Shown here in pieces: positions 56,399-56,503 of a stretch of 56,503 nt of DNA; positions within the stretch are counted from its first letter, which is position 1; each line of letters begins with the position of its first letter. Source of the stretch: Pseudomonas aestuarii. Its GTDB lineage: Bacteria > Pseudomonadota > Gammaproteobacteria > Pseudomonadales > Pseudomonadaceae. The notes under the pieces were generated by a model that did no database searches, was not told the origin of the DNA, and saw only the letters and a list, made by a program, of their open reading frames with translations. A program made the position numbers and the translations under genes. Location: contig NZ_JAQJZJ010000018.1 in the NCBI RefSeq assembly GCF_027988105.1, positions 1 through 56,503 on the forward strand, read 5' to 3'.

Positions 56399-56503
56399 GT
56401 GTTGCAGGCGATGCGCTTTTGACCCACATACCGAAATTTCATTGACCTAGTTTCGAACGCCGAACTCGTTGTTACATTTCGCGTTTCAGACTGAGGGGCT
56501 GGG

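Larger units (their letters stand above)
48461..56503. mobile_element. Integrative mobilizable element in ssrA (right end not seen)
   Basis: From the ssrA CCA end to at least the window edge, the gene set is two tyrosine recombinases, MobC, a MOBP-like relaxase with a nested small gene, a repeat-rich non-coding interval and a ParS-like protein. There are no core genes in this part, and no type IV secretion genes, so transfer would need a helper. Base composition drops in places (for example 51200-52650 and 55320-55800). Confidence 0.75.

Noticed and set aside
48461..56503. CRISPR array or recognised defence genes
   Set aside because: No regular spacer-repeat series and no cas-like, restriction or retron gene could be recognised; the repeats near 55582 are few and degenerate.
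56399..56503. Start of a toxin gene after the ParS-like protein
   Set aside because: The last 105 bases hold no frame with a RES-domain start; any partner must lie beyond the window.

Overview
The window is a Pseudomonas chromosome segment, read from gene content and order. The run pnp-rpsO-truB-rbfA-infB-nusA-rimP-tRNA-secG-tpiA-glmM-folP-ftsH-rlmE-yhbY-DUF4149-greA-carB-carA-dapB-dnaJ-dnaK-grpE-recN-fur-bamE-rnfH-ratA-smpB-lldR-lldP-lldD-dld matches the order known from P. aeruginosa and relatives. Codon use is GC-rich, and the protein lengths are those of Pseudomonas orthologues. The species cannot be named from this alone.

Layout: 1-5360, the end of a thiolase gene, an RlmI-like methyltransferase, a DUF748 (AsmA-like) envelope protein and two tandem DUF2845 periplasmic proteins. 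5381-5774, a broken minus-strand gene. 5810-20210, the minus-strand translation/transcription superoperon with two tRNA loci, then secG, tpiA, glmM, folP and ftsH. 20377-31702, rRNA methylation, GreA, pyrimidine/arginine entry (carAB), lysine pathway (dapB) and the DnaK chaperone operon with a clear heat-shock promoter. 31858-37538, SOS-controlled recN, fur, bamE, rnfH/ratA, an NSS transporter and smpB. 37612-44600, the lactate module (regulator, operator, permease, L-lactate and D-lactate dehydrogenases). 44756-47923, a small exported protein and a hybrid sensor kinase. 48073-48460, tmRNA (ssrA).

From 48461 to the end lies an accessory region that starts immediately after the CCA end of ssrA, a classic integration site. 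It carries two tandem, related tyrosine recombinases, a MobC-MobA mobilization pair with a small coiled-coil gene nested in another frame of the relaxase gene, a non-coding interval with inverted and degenerate direct repeats, and a zinc-ribbon protein ending in a ParS/MbcA/Xre-type toxin-binding domain. I read it as an integrative mobilizable element whose right end is outside the window. Its most unusual parts are the triplicated N-terminal module of the first recombinase, a possible primase-like C-terminus on the relaxase, and the nested mobB-like gene.

In the core genome the most surprising observation is the initiator tRNA locus next to rimP. It keeps acceptor and D arms, but its anticodon loop is collapsed and its T-loop lacks a base, so it looks like a dead copy.
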